From Brevibacterium sp. CS2 (GTDB lineage: Bacteria; Actinomycetota; Actinomycetes; Actinomycetales; Brevibacteriaceae): a stretch of DNA of 64,000 nt. This document shows positions 36,805-45,084 of this stretch, piece after piece. The stretch lies in NCBI RefSeq assembly GCF_005280295.1, contig NZ_CP040020.1, positions 2,666,001-2,730,000 on the forward strand. Reading direction: 5' to 3'. Numbering within the stretch: position 1 is the stretch's first letter; each line of letters opens with the position of its first letter. The notes below the pieces were generated by a model, which was given only the letters and a program-made list of their open reading frames with translations, did no database searches and was not told the DNA's origin. Made by a program: the position numbers and the translations under genes.

Positions 36805-37845
36805 GTGGACGCGGAGCACGACACCAAGGGCAGCTACGTCACCAAGGGCCAGGAGTTCAACCGGGACACGAACTACATCACCGACCGGATCCTCGACGAT
36901 CCGCAGGCCGAGTGGCCGGTCGAGGCCGGCCGCTACCGGCTCATCGCCGCGCGCGCCTGCCCGTGGGCGAACCGCACGATGATCGCCCGCCGACTCCTCG
37001 GCCTCGAGGACGCGATCTCGATCGGCATGCCCGGCCCCACCCACGACAAGCGCTCGTGGACCTTCGACCTCGACCCGGACGGGCGCGACCCGGTGCTCGG
37101 CATCGAACGCCTCCAGCAGGCGTACTTCGCCCGGTTCCCCGACTACCCGCGCGGCATCACCGTGCCGGCGATCGTCGATGTGCGCAGCGGCGAGGTCGTG
37201 ACGAACGACTACAACCAGATCACGCTCGACTTCTCCGCGCAGTGGCGCGGCTTCCAGCGGGAGGGCGCACCGGACCTCTACCCGGAGGCGCTGCGTGCGG
37301 AGATGGACCCGCTCATCAAGCTCATCTTCACCGAGGTCAACAACGGGGTGTACCGGTGCGGCTTCGCCGGTTCGCAGGAGGCCTACGAGAAGGCCTTCGA
37401 CCGACTGTTCACCGCCCTCGACACGCTCGAGGACCGGCTCGCCGACCGGCGCTTCCTCATGGGGGATGCGATCACCGAGGTCGACATCCGCCTGTTCACC
37501 ACGCTCGTGCGCTTCGATCCGGTCTACTACTCCCACTTCAAGTGCAACCGCAACCGGCTCAGCGACTTCGAGAACCTCTGGGGCTACGCCCGGGACCTCT
37601 ACCAGACGCCGGGCTTCGGCGACACCGTGGACTTCGAGCAGATCAAGGAGCACTACTACATCGTCCACACCGACATCAATCCCACGCAGATCGTGCCGAT
37701 CGGCCCGGACCTCTCCGATTGGCTCAGCCCGCACGGCCGCGACGAGCGGTTCGGCGGCTCGCCGTTCGGGACCGGCACCCCGCCCGAGGCGCCGCTCCCC
37801 CACGACACCGTGGACCCGGCGCACACCGCGGCCGCCTGGACCTGA
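36805..37845 (+). CDS. Xi-class glutathione S-transferase / glutathionyl-hydroquinone reductase-like protein
   Basis: The 346-residue protein matches the YqjG/ECM4 family, with the catalytic Cys in ACPWANR at 51-57. It also has the Xi signatures DKRSWTF and VPAIVDVRSGEVVTND, and a helical C-terminal domain with GDAITEVDIRLFTTLVRFDPVYYSHFKCN. The family reduces glutathionyl-hydroquinones. Actinobacteria normally use mycothiol, so the true thiol is open. GTG 36805 has AGGAGG at 7 bases. Confidence 0.88.
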   Translation: MDAEHDTKGSYVTKGQEFNRDTNYITDRILDDPQAEWPVEAGRYRLIAARACPWANRTMIARRLLGLEDAISIGMPGPTHDKRSWTFDLDPDGRDPVLGIERLQQAYFARFPDYPRGITVPAIVDVRSGEVVTNDYNQITLDFSAQWRGFQREGAPDLYPEALRAEMDPLIKLIFTEVNNGVYRCGFAGSQEAYEKAFDRLFTALDTLEDRLADRRFLMGDAITEVDIRLFTTLVRFDPVYYSHFKCNRNRLSDFENLWGYARDLYQTPGFGDTVDFEQIKEHYYIVHTDINPTQIVPIGPDLSDWLSPHGRDERFGGSPFGTGTPPEAPLPHDTVDPAHTAAAWT

Positions 37846-37878
37846 GCCGCGCGCTCATCACCTGGGTCTCGTACTCAC

Positions 37879-37913
37879 CGTGGGGCCCTGCACTCCCGGT
37901 GCCGGGCCCCACG
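37879..37913. terminator. Terminator between convergent genes
   Basis: A perfect 10-bp stem CGTGGGGCCC / GGGCCCCACG with a 15-base loop lies 33 bases after the GST stop. Confidence 0.65.
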
Positions 37914-37931
37914 TGTGTCGTACCGTTCCCG

Positions 37932-38384
37932 TCAGCTCGGTGGTGGCGGGGTGCGAGCGGCGCGTCGCGCACGCAGCTGCCGGACTGCGGACCACACTGC
38001 GATCAGCAGCGCGAGGACCGCTCCGAACGGCAGGACGCTGTTGCCGATCATGATGATGATGAGCGCACCGAAGGCGTTGTATCCGGTCGCTGACAGGAGA
38101 TCGGTGAGGTTCACGATCGCACCGAGCAGAGTGGGCCCCGCGACGAGGAGGAACACGAATCCGAGAACGAGCGCCACTCGCGGTTCCGGGACGAGCAACC
38201 ACGCTCCCACAGCTCCCGCCGCCACGGCGAGGACTCCCAGAGCGATCCCAATCGGTACCGTCTCCACGACGCCGACTCCGGACTCCATATACCCGATCAG
38301 CACGATTCTGCACACGAGGTAGCCCACCGCTGAGACCAGCAGGGCGGCGTACCTCGCGATCGCTGTGAAGCTCTGCGTGCTCAT
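37932..38384 (-). CDS. Small integral membrane protein, unknown
   Basis: This 150-residue protein is almost entirely hydrophobic, with about four membrane segments (10-28, 42-66, 70-90, 105-130) and a basic tail RQLRARRAARTPPPP. No family is recognised. Codon use is slightly less GC-biased than the neighbours (runs such as GATCATGATGATGATG), a weak hint of separate origin. It lies after dedA on the same strand. Confidence 0.65.
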   Translation of the reverse strand: MSTQSFTAIARYAALLVSAVGYLVCRIVLIGYMESGVGVVETVPIGIALGVLAVAAGAVGAWLLVPEPRVALVLGFVFLLVAGPTLLGAIVNLTDLLSATGYNAFGALIIIMIGNSVLPFGAVLALLIAVWSAVRQLRARRAARTPPPPS

Positions 38385-38424
38385 CGTCCGTCCCCGATCC
38401 TCGCTGACCGTGGTCCGATCCCGC

Positions 38425-39126
38425 TCAGCGCGCCTCGGGGCCCTCGGCCTCGATCTGCTCGGTGAGGTGCTTCTCCCTCCGGTTGCGGCGGATGCGGCGG
38501 GTCACCCACCACACGACGGCGATGACGATGACCGCGATGACGATCTTCTGGAAGACGCCCGCGTAGTTCTCCACCACGTGCCAGTTCTCGCCGAGCAGGT
38601 AGCCGGCGACGACGAAGATCGTGTTCCAGATCGCGCTGCCGGCGGTGGTCAGCGCCATGAACAGCCACAGGTTCATCTTCTCCACACCGGCGGGGATGGA
38701 GATGAAGGAGCGGAAGATCGGCACCATCCGACCGAAGAACACCGCGGCCTGACCGTGGCGCTCGAACCACGCGACGGTCTTGTCGATGTCGTCGATGTCG
38801 ACGAGCGGGATCTTCGAGGCCCAGCGGCGCAGCCGGTCGAGGCCGAACACGTAGCCGATGTAGTACAGCGCGATGGCGCCGACGAGCGAGCCGATGGTCG
38901 CCCACACGATCGCCGCGACGAGGTTCATCGACCCCTGGGAGGCGGTGAATCCGGCGAGCGGCAGGATGAGCTCGCTGGGGATCGGCGGGAAGATGTTCTC
39001 GAGCGCCACCATGAGGCCCACGCCCACGGCACCGAGGCTCTCCATCACCGAGACCACCCAGCCGGTGAAGCCGGTGAGCGCCTGTCCGGACCCGGCGGCC
39101 GCGATCGTCGTCACGTCTGCAGTCAT
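38425..39126 (-). CDS. DedA family membrane protein
   Basis: This 233-residue protein of the DedA/VTT (SNARE-associated) superfamily, recently linked to lipid scrambling or undecaprenyl phosphate translocation in other bacteria, carries ENIFPPIPSELILPLAGF. It also has the family motif FFGRMVPIFRSFISIPAGVE and about five hydrophobic segments. ATG 39126 is 7 bases after TAGGCT on the minus strand, so probably leaderless. The specific substrate is not known. Confidence 0.88.
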   Translation of the reverse strand: MTADVTTIAAAGSGQALTGFTGWVVSVMESLGAVGVGLMVALENIFPPIPSELILPLAGFTASQGSMNLVAAIVWATIGSLVGAIALYYIGYVFGLDRLRRWASKIPLVDIDDIDKTVAWFERHGQAAVFFGRMVPIFRSFISIPAGVEKMNLWLFMALTTAGSAIWNTIFVVAGYLLGENWHVVENYAGVFQKIVIAVIVIAVVWWVTRRIRRNRREKHLTEQIEAEGPEAR

Positions 39127-39133
39127 GCACGAC

Positions 39134-39139
39134 AGCCTA
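39134..39139 (-). promoter_or_regulatory. -10 hexamer TAGGCT of the dedA leaderless promoter
   Basis: Minus-strand TAGGCT is followed by 7 bases and ATG. Confidence 0.45.
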
Positions 39140-39213
39140 ACGACCCGGTGACAGCTCCCCCTCCAGGCCACGTCCAGGGCGACGGGGCTCCCCGGGTACG
39201 ATCGTGGGTGCAG

Positions 39214-39219
39214 TACAGT
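39214..39219 (+). promoter_or_regulatory. -10 hexamer TACAGT for the yihY-led operon
   Basis: TACAGT lies 56 bases upstream of ATG 39276, with AAGGAAT and TGAGGA-like ribosome sites between. No clear -35 was seen. Confidence 0.35.
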
Positions 39220-39275
39220 CGGATCCGCAGCCCCGCATGCCGAATGTCGAGTGACGAGCAAGGAATATTGAGGAC

Positions 39276-40319
39276 ATGGAATCCAGCGAACGCCTCCTGA
39301 CGAATTCGCAGTCGGCCGCGAAGGCGGGCGGCGGCTTCATGCGCAAGCCTGCCGTGCGCCACCTCATGGCGACGGTCGAGCGCTTCAACCTGCGGCTCGG
39401 CAACCAGTTCGGCGCGGCGATCACGTACTTCCTCGTCCTCGCCCTCATCCCCACGCTGATGTTCGCGTTCGCCGCCCTCGGCTTCGTGCTCGACGTCGTG
39501 CGCCCCGAATGGGTGGGCACGATCACCGATTTCCTCGAGGACGCCGCACCCGGGCAGGACGCCCTCGTCGAGATGCTCCAGAACTTCCTCGACAACTGGC
39601 AGGCCGTCGGCCTCGTCGGTGTGCTGTCGGCGCTCTACACCGCGCAGGGATTCATCGGCAACCTCAAGGACGCGATCCGCGCCCAGCTGCGCAGCGAGAT
39701 GGGTGCCAAGCCGCAGGAGAACTTCATCGTCCGCACGGTGAACAACATCGTCACCCTGCTCGGCGTCCTCGTCGGCGCCGCGATCACCATCGGACTCACC
39801 GTGATCGGCACCGGCCTGCAGACGACGATCGTCGACTGGCTCGGCCTGCCCGGCTGGGTCACCCCGGTCCTCACCATCACCCCGATCCTCATCACGCTCG
39901 CGATGTCGTGGCTGATCTTCATGTTCATGTTCACGATGATCCCGGTCACCCCGATCCCCAAGCGCACCCGCATGCTCGGCTCCCTCATGGGCGCCGTCGC
40001 CCTCACCGTTCTCCTCAACCTCGCCACCCTGCTCATCGACCTGTTCTCCGGCTCGCCCACCGCCGCGCTGTTCGGGCCCGTCATCGCGATCATGCTGTCG
40101 ATGAACGTGTTCGCCCGCATCATCCTCGTCGTCGCCGCCTGGATGGGCACCGCCGACGACCAGCCGATCTTCGGCGAGATCCCGCCCGCGCCCCGGAAGT
40201 ACGAGGAGAAGCAGGAATCCGAGCTCGGTGCTTCGATCCTCGCGCTCGGCGCGGGCGCCGGCCTCATCGCGCTCACCATCCTCGGCTTCAAGCGGATCAG
40301 CGACGACGAGGACGCGTGA
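39276..40319 (+). CDS. YihY/BrkB family membrane protein
   Basis: This 347-residue member of the YihY family (formerly, and mostly wrongly, called ribonuclease BN) has about six membrane segments: 50-75, 112-135, 155-180, 195-225, 235-260 and one near 320-335. The motif GAAITYFLVLALIPTLMF is characteristic. Function is unknown; the first member BrkB was tied to serum resistance. The stop overlaps the AAG glycosylase start, and the unit continues to the kinase. Confidence 0.85.
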   Translation: MESSERLLTNSQSAAKAGGGFMRKPAVRHLMATVERFNLRLGNQFGAAITYFLVLALIPTLMFAFAALGFVLDVVRPEWVGTITDFLEDAAPGQDALVEMLQNFLDNWQAVGLVGVLSALYTAQGFIGNLKDAIRAQLRSEMGAKPQENFIVRTVNNIVTLLGVLVGAAITIGLTVIGTGLQTTIVDWLGLPGWVTPVLTITPILITLAMSWLIFMFMFTMIPVTPIPKRTRMLGSLMGAVALTVLLNLATLLIDLFSGSPTAALFGPVIAIMLSMNVFARIILVVAAWMGTADDQPIFGEIPPAPRKYEEKQESELGASILALGAGAGLIALTILGFKRISDDEDA

Positions 40320-40939
40320 TCGACCGGGCCTTCTTCGACCGGCCGGTCCTCGAGGTCGCGCCGGAGGTGCTCGGCGGGGTCCTCACCCGCCGGCAGCCCG
40401 GTGTCGAGCCGGTGTCGATCAGGATCACCGAGGTCGAGGCGTACGACGGCCGGATCGACCCCGCCTCCCACGCCTACCGCGGTCGGACCCGCCGCAACGC
40501 CACGATGTTCGGCCCGCCCGGCCACCTCTACTGCTACTTCATCTACGGCATGCACCACTCGCTCAACATGGTGTGCGAGGCCGCCGGCGCCCCGACCGGT
40601 CTGCTGCTGCGCGCCGGCGAGGTCACCGCTGGCCATGAGCTCGTGCGCGCCCGCCGCTCCGTGCGGCGCCGCACCCCGCTGCGCAACCGCGACCTGGCGC
40701 GCGGGCCCGGCTGCGTCGCCCAGGCCTTCGGGGCGGGTCCGGAGACCGATGGCGCGGACCTGTTCGGCGGCGAATGGACCTTCGCGACCCCGCCGGCGCC
40801 GGTGGAGCATGTCACCGGCCCGCGCGTGGGGGTGAGCGGGGACGGCGCCGATCCCGCGGTGTTCCCCTGGCGGTTCCGGATCCCCGGCGACCCCACGGTG
40901 TCCGCGTTCGTCCCGGGCCGGAGGAAGGCCCGCCGATGA
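40316..40939 (+). CDS. 3-methyladenine DNA glycosylase (AAG/MPG family)
   Basis: This monofunctional glycosylase removes alkylated and deaminated purines. The 207-residue protein has the catalytic Glu in EVEAYDG (39-45), DPASHAYRGRTRRNATMFG (48-66) and YGMHHSLNMV (77-86), and is of normal length. GTG 40316 overlaps the yihY stop (GTGA). The next gene starts inside the last codons, so all three are coupled. Confidence 0.92.
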   Translation: MIDRAFFDRPVLEVAPEVLGGVLTRRQPGVEPVSIRITEVEAYDGRIDPASHAYRGRTRRNATMFGPPGHLYCYFIYGMHHSLNMVCEAAGAPTGLLLRAGEVTAGHELVRARRSVRRRTPLRNRDLARGPGCVAQAFGAGPETDGADLFGGEWTFATPPAPVEHVTGPRVGVSGDGADPAVFPWRFRIPGDPTVSAFVPGRRKARR

Positions 40940-41679
40940 CGTACCGCAAGTCCGCCTCCCACGTCCCCGACGGGTTCTTCGCCACCGAGGCCGCCGGACT
41001 CCGCTGGCTCGCCGAGACCCGGACCGTGCCCGTCGTCGAGGTGCGCGCGGTCCACGCCCACGCGCTCGACCTCGAACGGCTCACCGAGGTGCCGCCCACC
41101 CCTCAGGCCGCCCGCACCTTCGGTGCCGGGCTCGCCGCCCTCCACCGTGCGCCGTGCCCGCCGCACGGCACCCTGCCGCCGGGTGTCGAGCAGTACTTCT
41201 TCGGCCCGCTGTCCGAGCCGCTGCCCATCGACACCGCGATCTCGGAGTCGATGGGCGAGGCGAGCGCCGTGCGGCTCGCATCCCTCGCCCGCCTCCTGGA
41301 CCCCGGCATCCCCGCACTCGGTGCGGTGATCGACCGGCTCGCCGCCGGGCAGTTCGACGACGATGCCCCGCCGGCCCGCCTCCACGGCGACCTGTGGGCG
41401 GGCAACCTCCTCTTCACCGAGGCCGGCGGCACGCTCATCGACCCGGCCGCGATCGCCGGCCACCCGCTCGTCGACCTCGCCATGCTCTCCCTGTTCGGCG
41501 CCCCGCACCTGCAGGACATCCTCGCCGCCTGGGAGGACGCCTACGGCACGGCGGAGCTCGGGGCCGATTGGCGCGAGCGCCTGGGCCTCCACCAGCTGTT
41601 CGGGCTCGCCGCCCATGCGGTGCTGTTCGGCGGCGGCTACCGGGAGTCCACCGCCCGGCTCGCCGAGCGCTACGCCTGA
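40936..41679 (+). CDS. Fructosamine kinase family protein
   Basis: These kinases phosphorylate fructosamine-type adducts on proteins and sugars so that they decompose. The 247-residue protein has HGDLWAGN (150-157) as catalytic loop and DPAAIAGHPLVDLAM for the metal site. It is shorter at the N-terminus than the 290-residue family norm, starting near FFATEAAGLRWLAE, as in other actinobacterial members. ATG 40936 overlaps the glycosylase stop by 4 bases. Pairing a base-repair and an adduct-repair enzyme is suggestive. Confidence 0.85.
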   Translation: MTYRKSASHVPDGFFATEAAGLRWLAETRTVPVVEVRAVHAHALDLERLTEVPPTPQAARTFGAGLAALHRAPCPPHGTLPPGVEQYFFGPLSEPLPIDTAISESMGEASAVRLASLARLLDPGIPALGAVIDRLAAGQFDDDAPPARLHGDLWAGNLLFTEAGGTLIDPAAIAGHPLVDLAMLSLFGAPHLQDILAAWEDAYGTAELGADWRERLGLHQLFGLAAHAVLFGGGYRESTARLAERYA

Positions 41680-41697
41680 GATGAAAGGATGGAAGAC

Positions 41698-42009
41698 ATG
41701 ACAGTCATCAAGATCAACGCCCTCACCATCCCCGCGGACACCGGCGACGAGATCGTCGCCCGGTTCGAGCCGGCGATCGGCCGGCTGCCGGACCTTGAGG
41801 GGTTCGTCCGGTTCCAGCTCCTCAAGCCCACCGACGGCTCCGAGCAGTGGTTCGTGCTCACCGAATGGGCCGACGAGGAGGCCTACGAGGGCTGGAAGGC
41901 CTCGCGGGCCTTCTCCCGCTCCCACGACTCCGGCGGCGACCGGCCGGCACCCGTCGCCACCGGCTCCCAGCTCCTCGAGTTCGTGCCGGCGCTGAGCATC
42001 GGCGGCTGA
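41698..42009 (+). CDS. MhuD-like heme-degrading monooxygenase
   Basis: This 103-residue ferredoxin-like (ABM) protein lines up with mycobacterial MhuD, which opens heme to mycobilin. The MhuD key residues are all present: N7 (in VIKINAL), W66 (in YEGWKAS) and H76 (MhuD H75), followed by PVATGSQLLEF. The ATG at 41698 is preferred over an ATG three codons upstream since AAAGGA is then 8 bases away. It follows the kinase by 18 bases and is probably cotranscribed. No heme uptake genes are near. Confidence 0.82.
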   Translation: MTVIKINALTIPADTGDEIVARFEPAIGRLPDLEGFVRFQLLKPTDGSEQWFVLTEWADEEAYEGWKASRAFSRSHDSGGDRPAPVATGSQLLEFVPALSIGG

Positions 42010-42040
42010 ACCGCTCCGGCGCGACCGCTCGCCGCACCCG

Positions 42041-42073
42041 ACCGCTCCGCGGGCCCGGGCGGACCCGCGCGGT
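42041..42073 (+). terminator. Possible terminator between the MhuD-like gene and gapB
   Basis: CGCGGG/CCCGCG with outer ACCG/CGGT and one small bulge forms a GC-rich stem. This is weak evidence in a GC-rich genome. Confidence 0.35.
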
Positions 42074-42095
42074 CCGCATTCCTGGACACACCGGG

Positions 42096-42101
42096 TAAAA
42101 T
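42096..42101 (+). promoter_or_regulatory. -10 hexamer TAAAAT for gapB-glpK
   Basis: TAAAAT is unusually A-rich for this region and lies 39 bases upstream of the GTG start. No recognisable -35 accompanies it. Confidence 0.5.
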
Positions 42102-42140
42102 CGATGCGTATCCTCTGTTCGACGTTGAAGGGACCGACAG

Positions 42141-43583
42141 GTGACTGACCAGACCACTGCGAAGATGCAGGAGTGGGCGACCAAGCAGGACGCCGCAGAG
42201 AGGATGATCCCCGTCGTGGGCCGCCTCTACCGCAACAACGATGTGCTCCTCACGGTGTACGGCCGCAGTCTGCTCAACAAGTCGGTCAACGGCATCATCA
42301 AGGCCCACCGCTACGCCCGCCACTTCGACGGCACCGACCTCGACGTCGAGCAGACCCTCGCGATCATCGAGGGTCTCGAGAGCCTCAACCTCGGCTCCTG
42401 CGGGATCGACCTCGGCCGGCTCGCCGCCGCCCACCGCGAGGCCGGCGACACCGACCTCACCGCGTTCCTCCGTGAGCAGCTCGGGGATGCGATCGGCGGG
42501 GCGGCCGAGGACGAGCCCGCTCCCCGCGACGTCGTGCTCTACGGCTTCGGCCGGATCGGCCGCCTGCTCGCCCGGATCCTCATCGACCGCGCCGGCGGCA
42601 CCGGGATGCGCCTGCGCGCGGTGGTGGTGCGCCGCGGCGGCGACAACGACATCGTCAAGCGCGCCTCCCTGCTCCGCCGCGACTCGGTGCACGGCAAGTT
42701 CGACGGCACCATCGTCGTCGACCAGGAGAAGAACACCATCCTCGCCAACGGCGTGCTCATCCAGGTGATCTACTCCGACGACCCCTCCTCCGTCGACTAC
42801 ACGCAGTACGGCATCACCGACGCGATCATCGTCGACAACACCGGCAAGTGGCGCGACGAGGCCGGCCTCCGCAAGCACCTCGCGTGCCCGGGCGCCTCCA
42901 AGGTGCTGCTCACCGCACCGGGCAAGGGCGACGTGAAGAACATCGTCTACGGCGTCAACAACGCCGACATCCTGCCCGAGGACACCGTCGTGTCCGCGGC
43001 CTCGTGCACGACGAACGCGATCACCCCGGTGCTCAAGGCGCTCAACGACGAGTTCGGCGTGCGCAACGGCCACGTCGAGACCGTCCACTCCTTCACCAAC
43101 GACCAGAACCTCATCGACAACTTCCACAAGGGTGAGCGTCGCGGCCGGGCCGCCGGCCTCAACATGGTGCTCACCGAGACCGGCGCGGCGAAGGCCGTCG
43201 CGAAGGCGCTGCCGGAGCTCGCCGGGAAGCTGTCGGGCAACGCGATCCGCGTCCCCACCCCGAACGTGTCGATGGCGATCCTCAACCTCAACCTCGCGCG
43301 CGAGACCACGGTCGAGGAGCTCAACACCTTCCTGCGCGAGACCTCGCTCCACTCCCCGCTGCGCAACCAGGTCGACTACATCGCCTCCCCCGAGGTCGTG
43401 TCGAGCGACTTCGTCGGTTCCAAGCGCGCCGGTGTGGTCGACGGGCTGGCGACGATCGTCGACGGCGACCGGGTCGTCGTCTACGTCTGGTACGACAACG
43501 AGTTCGGGTACTCCTGCCAGGTCGTCCGCTGCATCGCCGACATGGCCGGGGTCGACACCCCGTCCTACCCCGCGCGCGCCTGA
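42141..43583 (+). CDS. gapB: Glyceraldehyde-3-phosphate dehydrogenase, long GapB type
   Basis: The 480-residue protein is about 150 residues longer than classical GAPDH. An N-terminal helical extension (about 1-130) precedes the NAD(P)-binding GFGRIGRLLARIL, and the catalytic Cys is 289 in ASCTTNAI. The C-terminus is WYDNEFGYSCQVVR. The Corynebacterium glutamicum protein of the same length, GapB, works in the gluconeogenic direction with NADP; that this one does the same is inference. GTG 42141 has GAAGGGA upstream. Three bases separate it from glpK. Confidence 0.92.
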   Translation: MTDQTTAKMQEWATKQDAAERMIPVVGRLYRNNDVLLTVYGRSLLNKSVNGIIKAHRYARHFDGTDLDVEQTLAIIEGLESLNLGSCGIDLGRLAAAHREAGDTDLTAFLREQLGDAIGGAAEDEPAPRDVVLYGFGRIGRLLARILIDRAGGTGMRLRAVVVRRGGDNDIVKRASLLRRDSVHGKFDGTIVVDQEKNTILANGVLIQVIYSDDPSSVDYTQYGITDAIIVDNTGKWRDEAGLRKHLACPGASKVLLTAPGKGDVKNIVYGVNNADILPEDTVVSAASCTTNAITPVLKALNDEFGVRNGHVETVHSFTNDQNLIDNFHKGERRGRAAGLNMVLTETGAAKAVAKALPELAGKLSGNAIRVPTPNVSMAILNLNLARETTVEELNTFLRETSLHSPLRNQVDYIASPEVVSSDFVGSKRAGVVDGLATIVDGDRVVVYVWYDNEFGYSCQVVRCIADMAGVDTPSYPARA

Positions 43584-43586
43584 GCC

Positions 43587-45080
43587 ATGGGTTTCGTCCT
43601 GGCGCTGGACGAGGGCACGACGTCCACCCGTGCGGTCATCTTCTCCGAGGATGGCCGCACGGCGGCGTCTCACACCGAGGAGTTCACCCAGCACTTCCCG
43701 GCCACCGGGCACGTCGAGCACGATGCCACGGAGATCTGGCGCACGAGCCGTGAGGTGATCGGCCGCGTCATGGGGTCCGCCCAGCTCACGCAGGGCGATA
43801 TCACCGCGCTCGGCATCACCAACCAGCGCGAGACGACGATCCTGTGGGACCGGAGCACCGGCCGCCCGGTCCACCGGGCGCTCGTCTGGCAGGACACCCG
43901 CGGCGGTGAGCACGTCGCCGCACTCGCCGAGCACGCCGAGGAGATCCAGCAGATCACCGGGCTGCCGGTGAACACGTACTTCTCCGCGATCAAGCTGCTC
44001 TGGCTGCTCGACTCCGACCCCGGGATCCGCGAGCGCGCCGAGGCCGGGGAGCTCCTCTTCGGCACCGTCGACACCTGGCTGATTTGGAACCTCACCGGGG
44101 GCACCGACGGCGGGATCCACGTCACCGACCCGACGAACGCCTCGCGCACCATGCTCATGGACCTGCGCACCCGCACCTGGTCGGACCGGATGCTCGAGCT
44201 CACCGGGATCCCGGCGGCGCTGCTCCCGGAGATCCGGCCCTCGGTGGGCGCGTTCGGGCGGGTCGCGGGCCGGCAGCTGCTCGGCGGGGTGCCGATCACC
44301 GGGGTGCTCGGCGACCAGCAGGCCGCCGCGTTCGGGCAGTGCGCCTTCTCCCCCGGCGACACGAAGAACACCTACGGCACCGGCTGTTTCCTGCTGACGA
44401 ACACCGGCGGGGACATCCGACGGTCCGAGCACGGGCTCGTGAGCACCGTCGCCTACGAGATCGCCGGTGAGGACCCCGTGTACGCGCTCGAGGGGTCGAT
44501 CGCCGTCGCCGGCTCGCTCGTCCAGTGGCTGCGCGACTCCCTCGGCATCATCCGCACCTCGCAGGAGGTCGAGGAGCTCGCGGCGAGCGTCGAGGACTGC
44601 GGGGACGTGTACTTCGTGCCGGCGTTCTCCGGCCTGTTCTCCCCGCGCTGGCGCTCCGATGCCCGCGGCACGCTCGTCGGCCTCACCCGTTTCTCCACGA
44701 AGGCGCACATCGCCCGGGCTGCGCTCGAGTCCACCGCCTTCCAGACCGCCGAGGTGCTCACCGCGATGCGGGAGGACTCCGGGTTCGCGATCCGCCGGAT
44801 CGCCGCCGACGGCGGGATGAGCGTCAACGACGCCCTCATGCAGTTCCAGGCCGATGTCGCCGACTGCGAGGTCGTCCGCCCCGAGCTCGTCGAGTCCACC
44901 GCGCTCGGGGCCGCCTTCGCCGCCGGGATCGGCGCCGGGGTGCACTCGGGCACCGCGGAGGTCGCGGCATTCGCCGTGCACCGCGAGTCGTGGACGCCGC
45001 AGATCACCGCGGACGAGCGCACCCGTGTTCTCGCACGCTGGGACCAGGCGGTGCAGCGCTCGCTCGGCTGGGTCGAGTGA
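43587..45080 (+). CDS. glpK: Glycerol kinase
   Basis: GlpK phosphorylates glycerol to glycerol-3-phosphate. The 497-residue FGGY kinase has ALDEGTTSTRAVIF at the start, GITNQRETTILWDR, and the signature TYGTGCFLLTNTGG. DGGMSVNDALMQFQADVADC completes the C-terminal ATP site. No Shine-Dalgarno sequence precedes the ATG, 3 bases after gapB, so it depends on coupling. No glpF or glpD is adjacent. Confidence 0.96.
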   Translation: MGFVLALDEGTTSTRAVIFSEDGRTAASHTEEFTQHFPATGHVEHDATEIWRTSREVIGRVMGSAQLTQGDITALGITNQRETTILWDRSTGRPVHRALVWQDTRGGEHVAALAEHAEEIQQITGLPVNTYFSAIKLLWLLDSDPGIRERAEAGELLFGTVDTWLIWNLTGGTDGGIHVTDPTNASRTMLMDLRTRTWSDRMLELTGIPAALLPEIRPSVGAFGRVAGRQLLGGVPITGVLGDQQAAAFGQCAFSPGDTKNTYGTGCFLLTNTGGDIRRSEHGLVSTVAYEIAGEDPVYALEGSIAVAGSLVQWLRDSLGIIRTSQEVEELAASVEDCGDVYFVPAFSGLFSPRWRSDARGTLVGLTRFSTKAHIARAALESTAFQTAEVLTAMREDSGFAIRRIAADGGMSVNDALMQFQADVADCEVVRPELVESTALGAAFAAGIGAGVHSGTAEVAAFAVHRESWTPQITADERTRVLARWDQAVQRSLGWVE

Positions 45081-45084
45081 CTCC

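Noticed and set aside
42010..42140. Riboswitch before gapB
   Set aside because: No recognisable aptamer core; only a GC-rich hairpin and a TAAAAT hexamer are visible.
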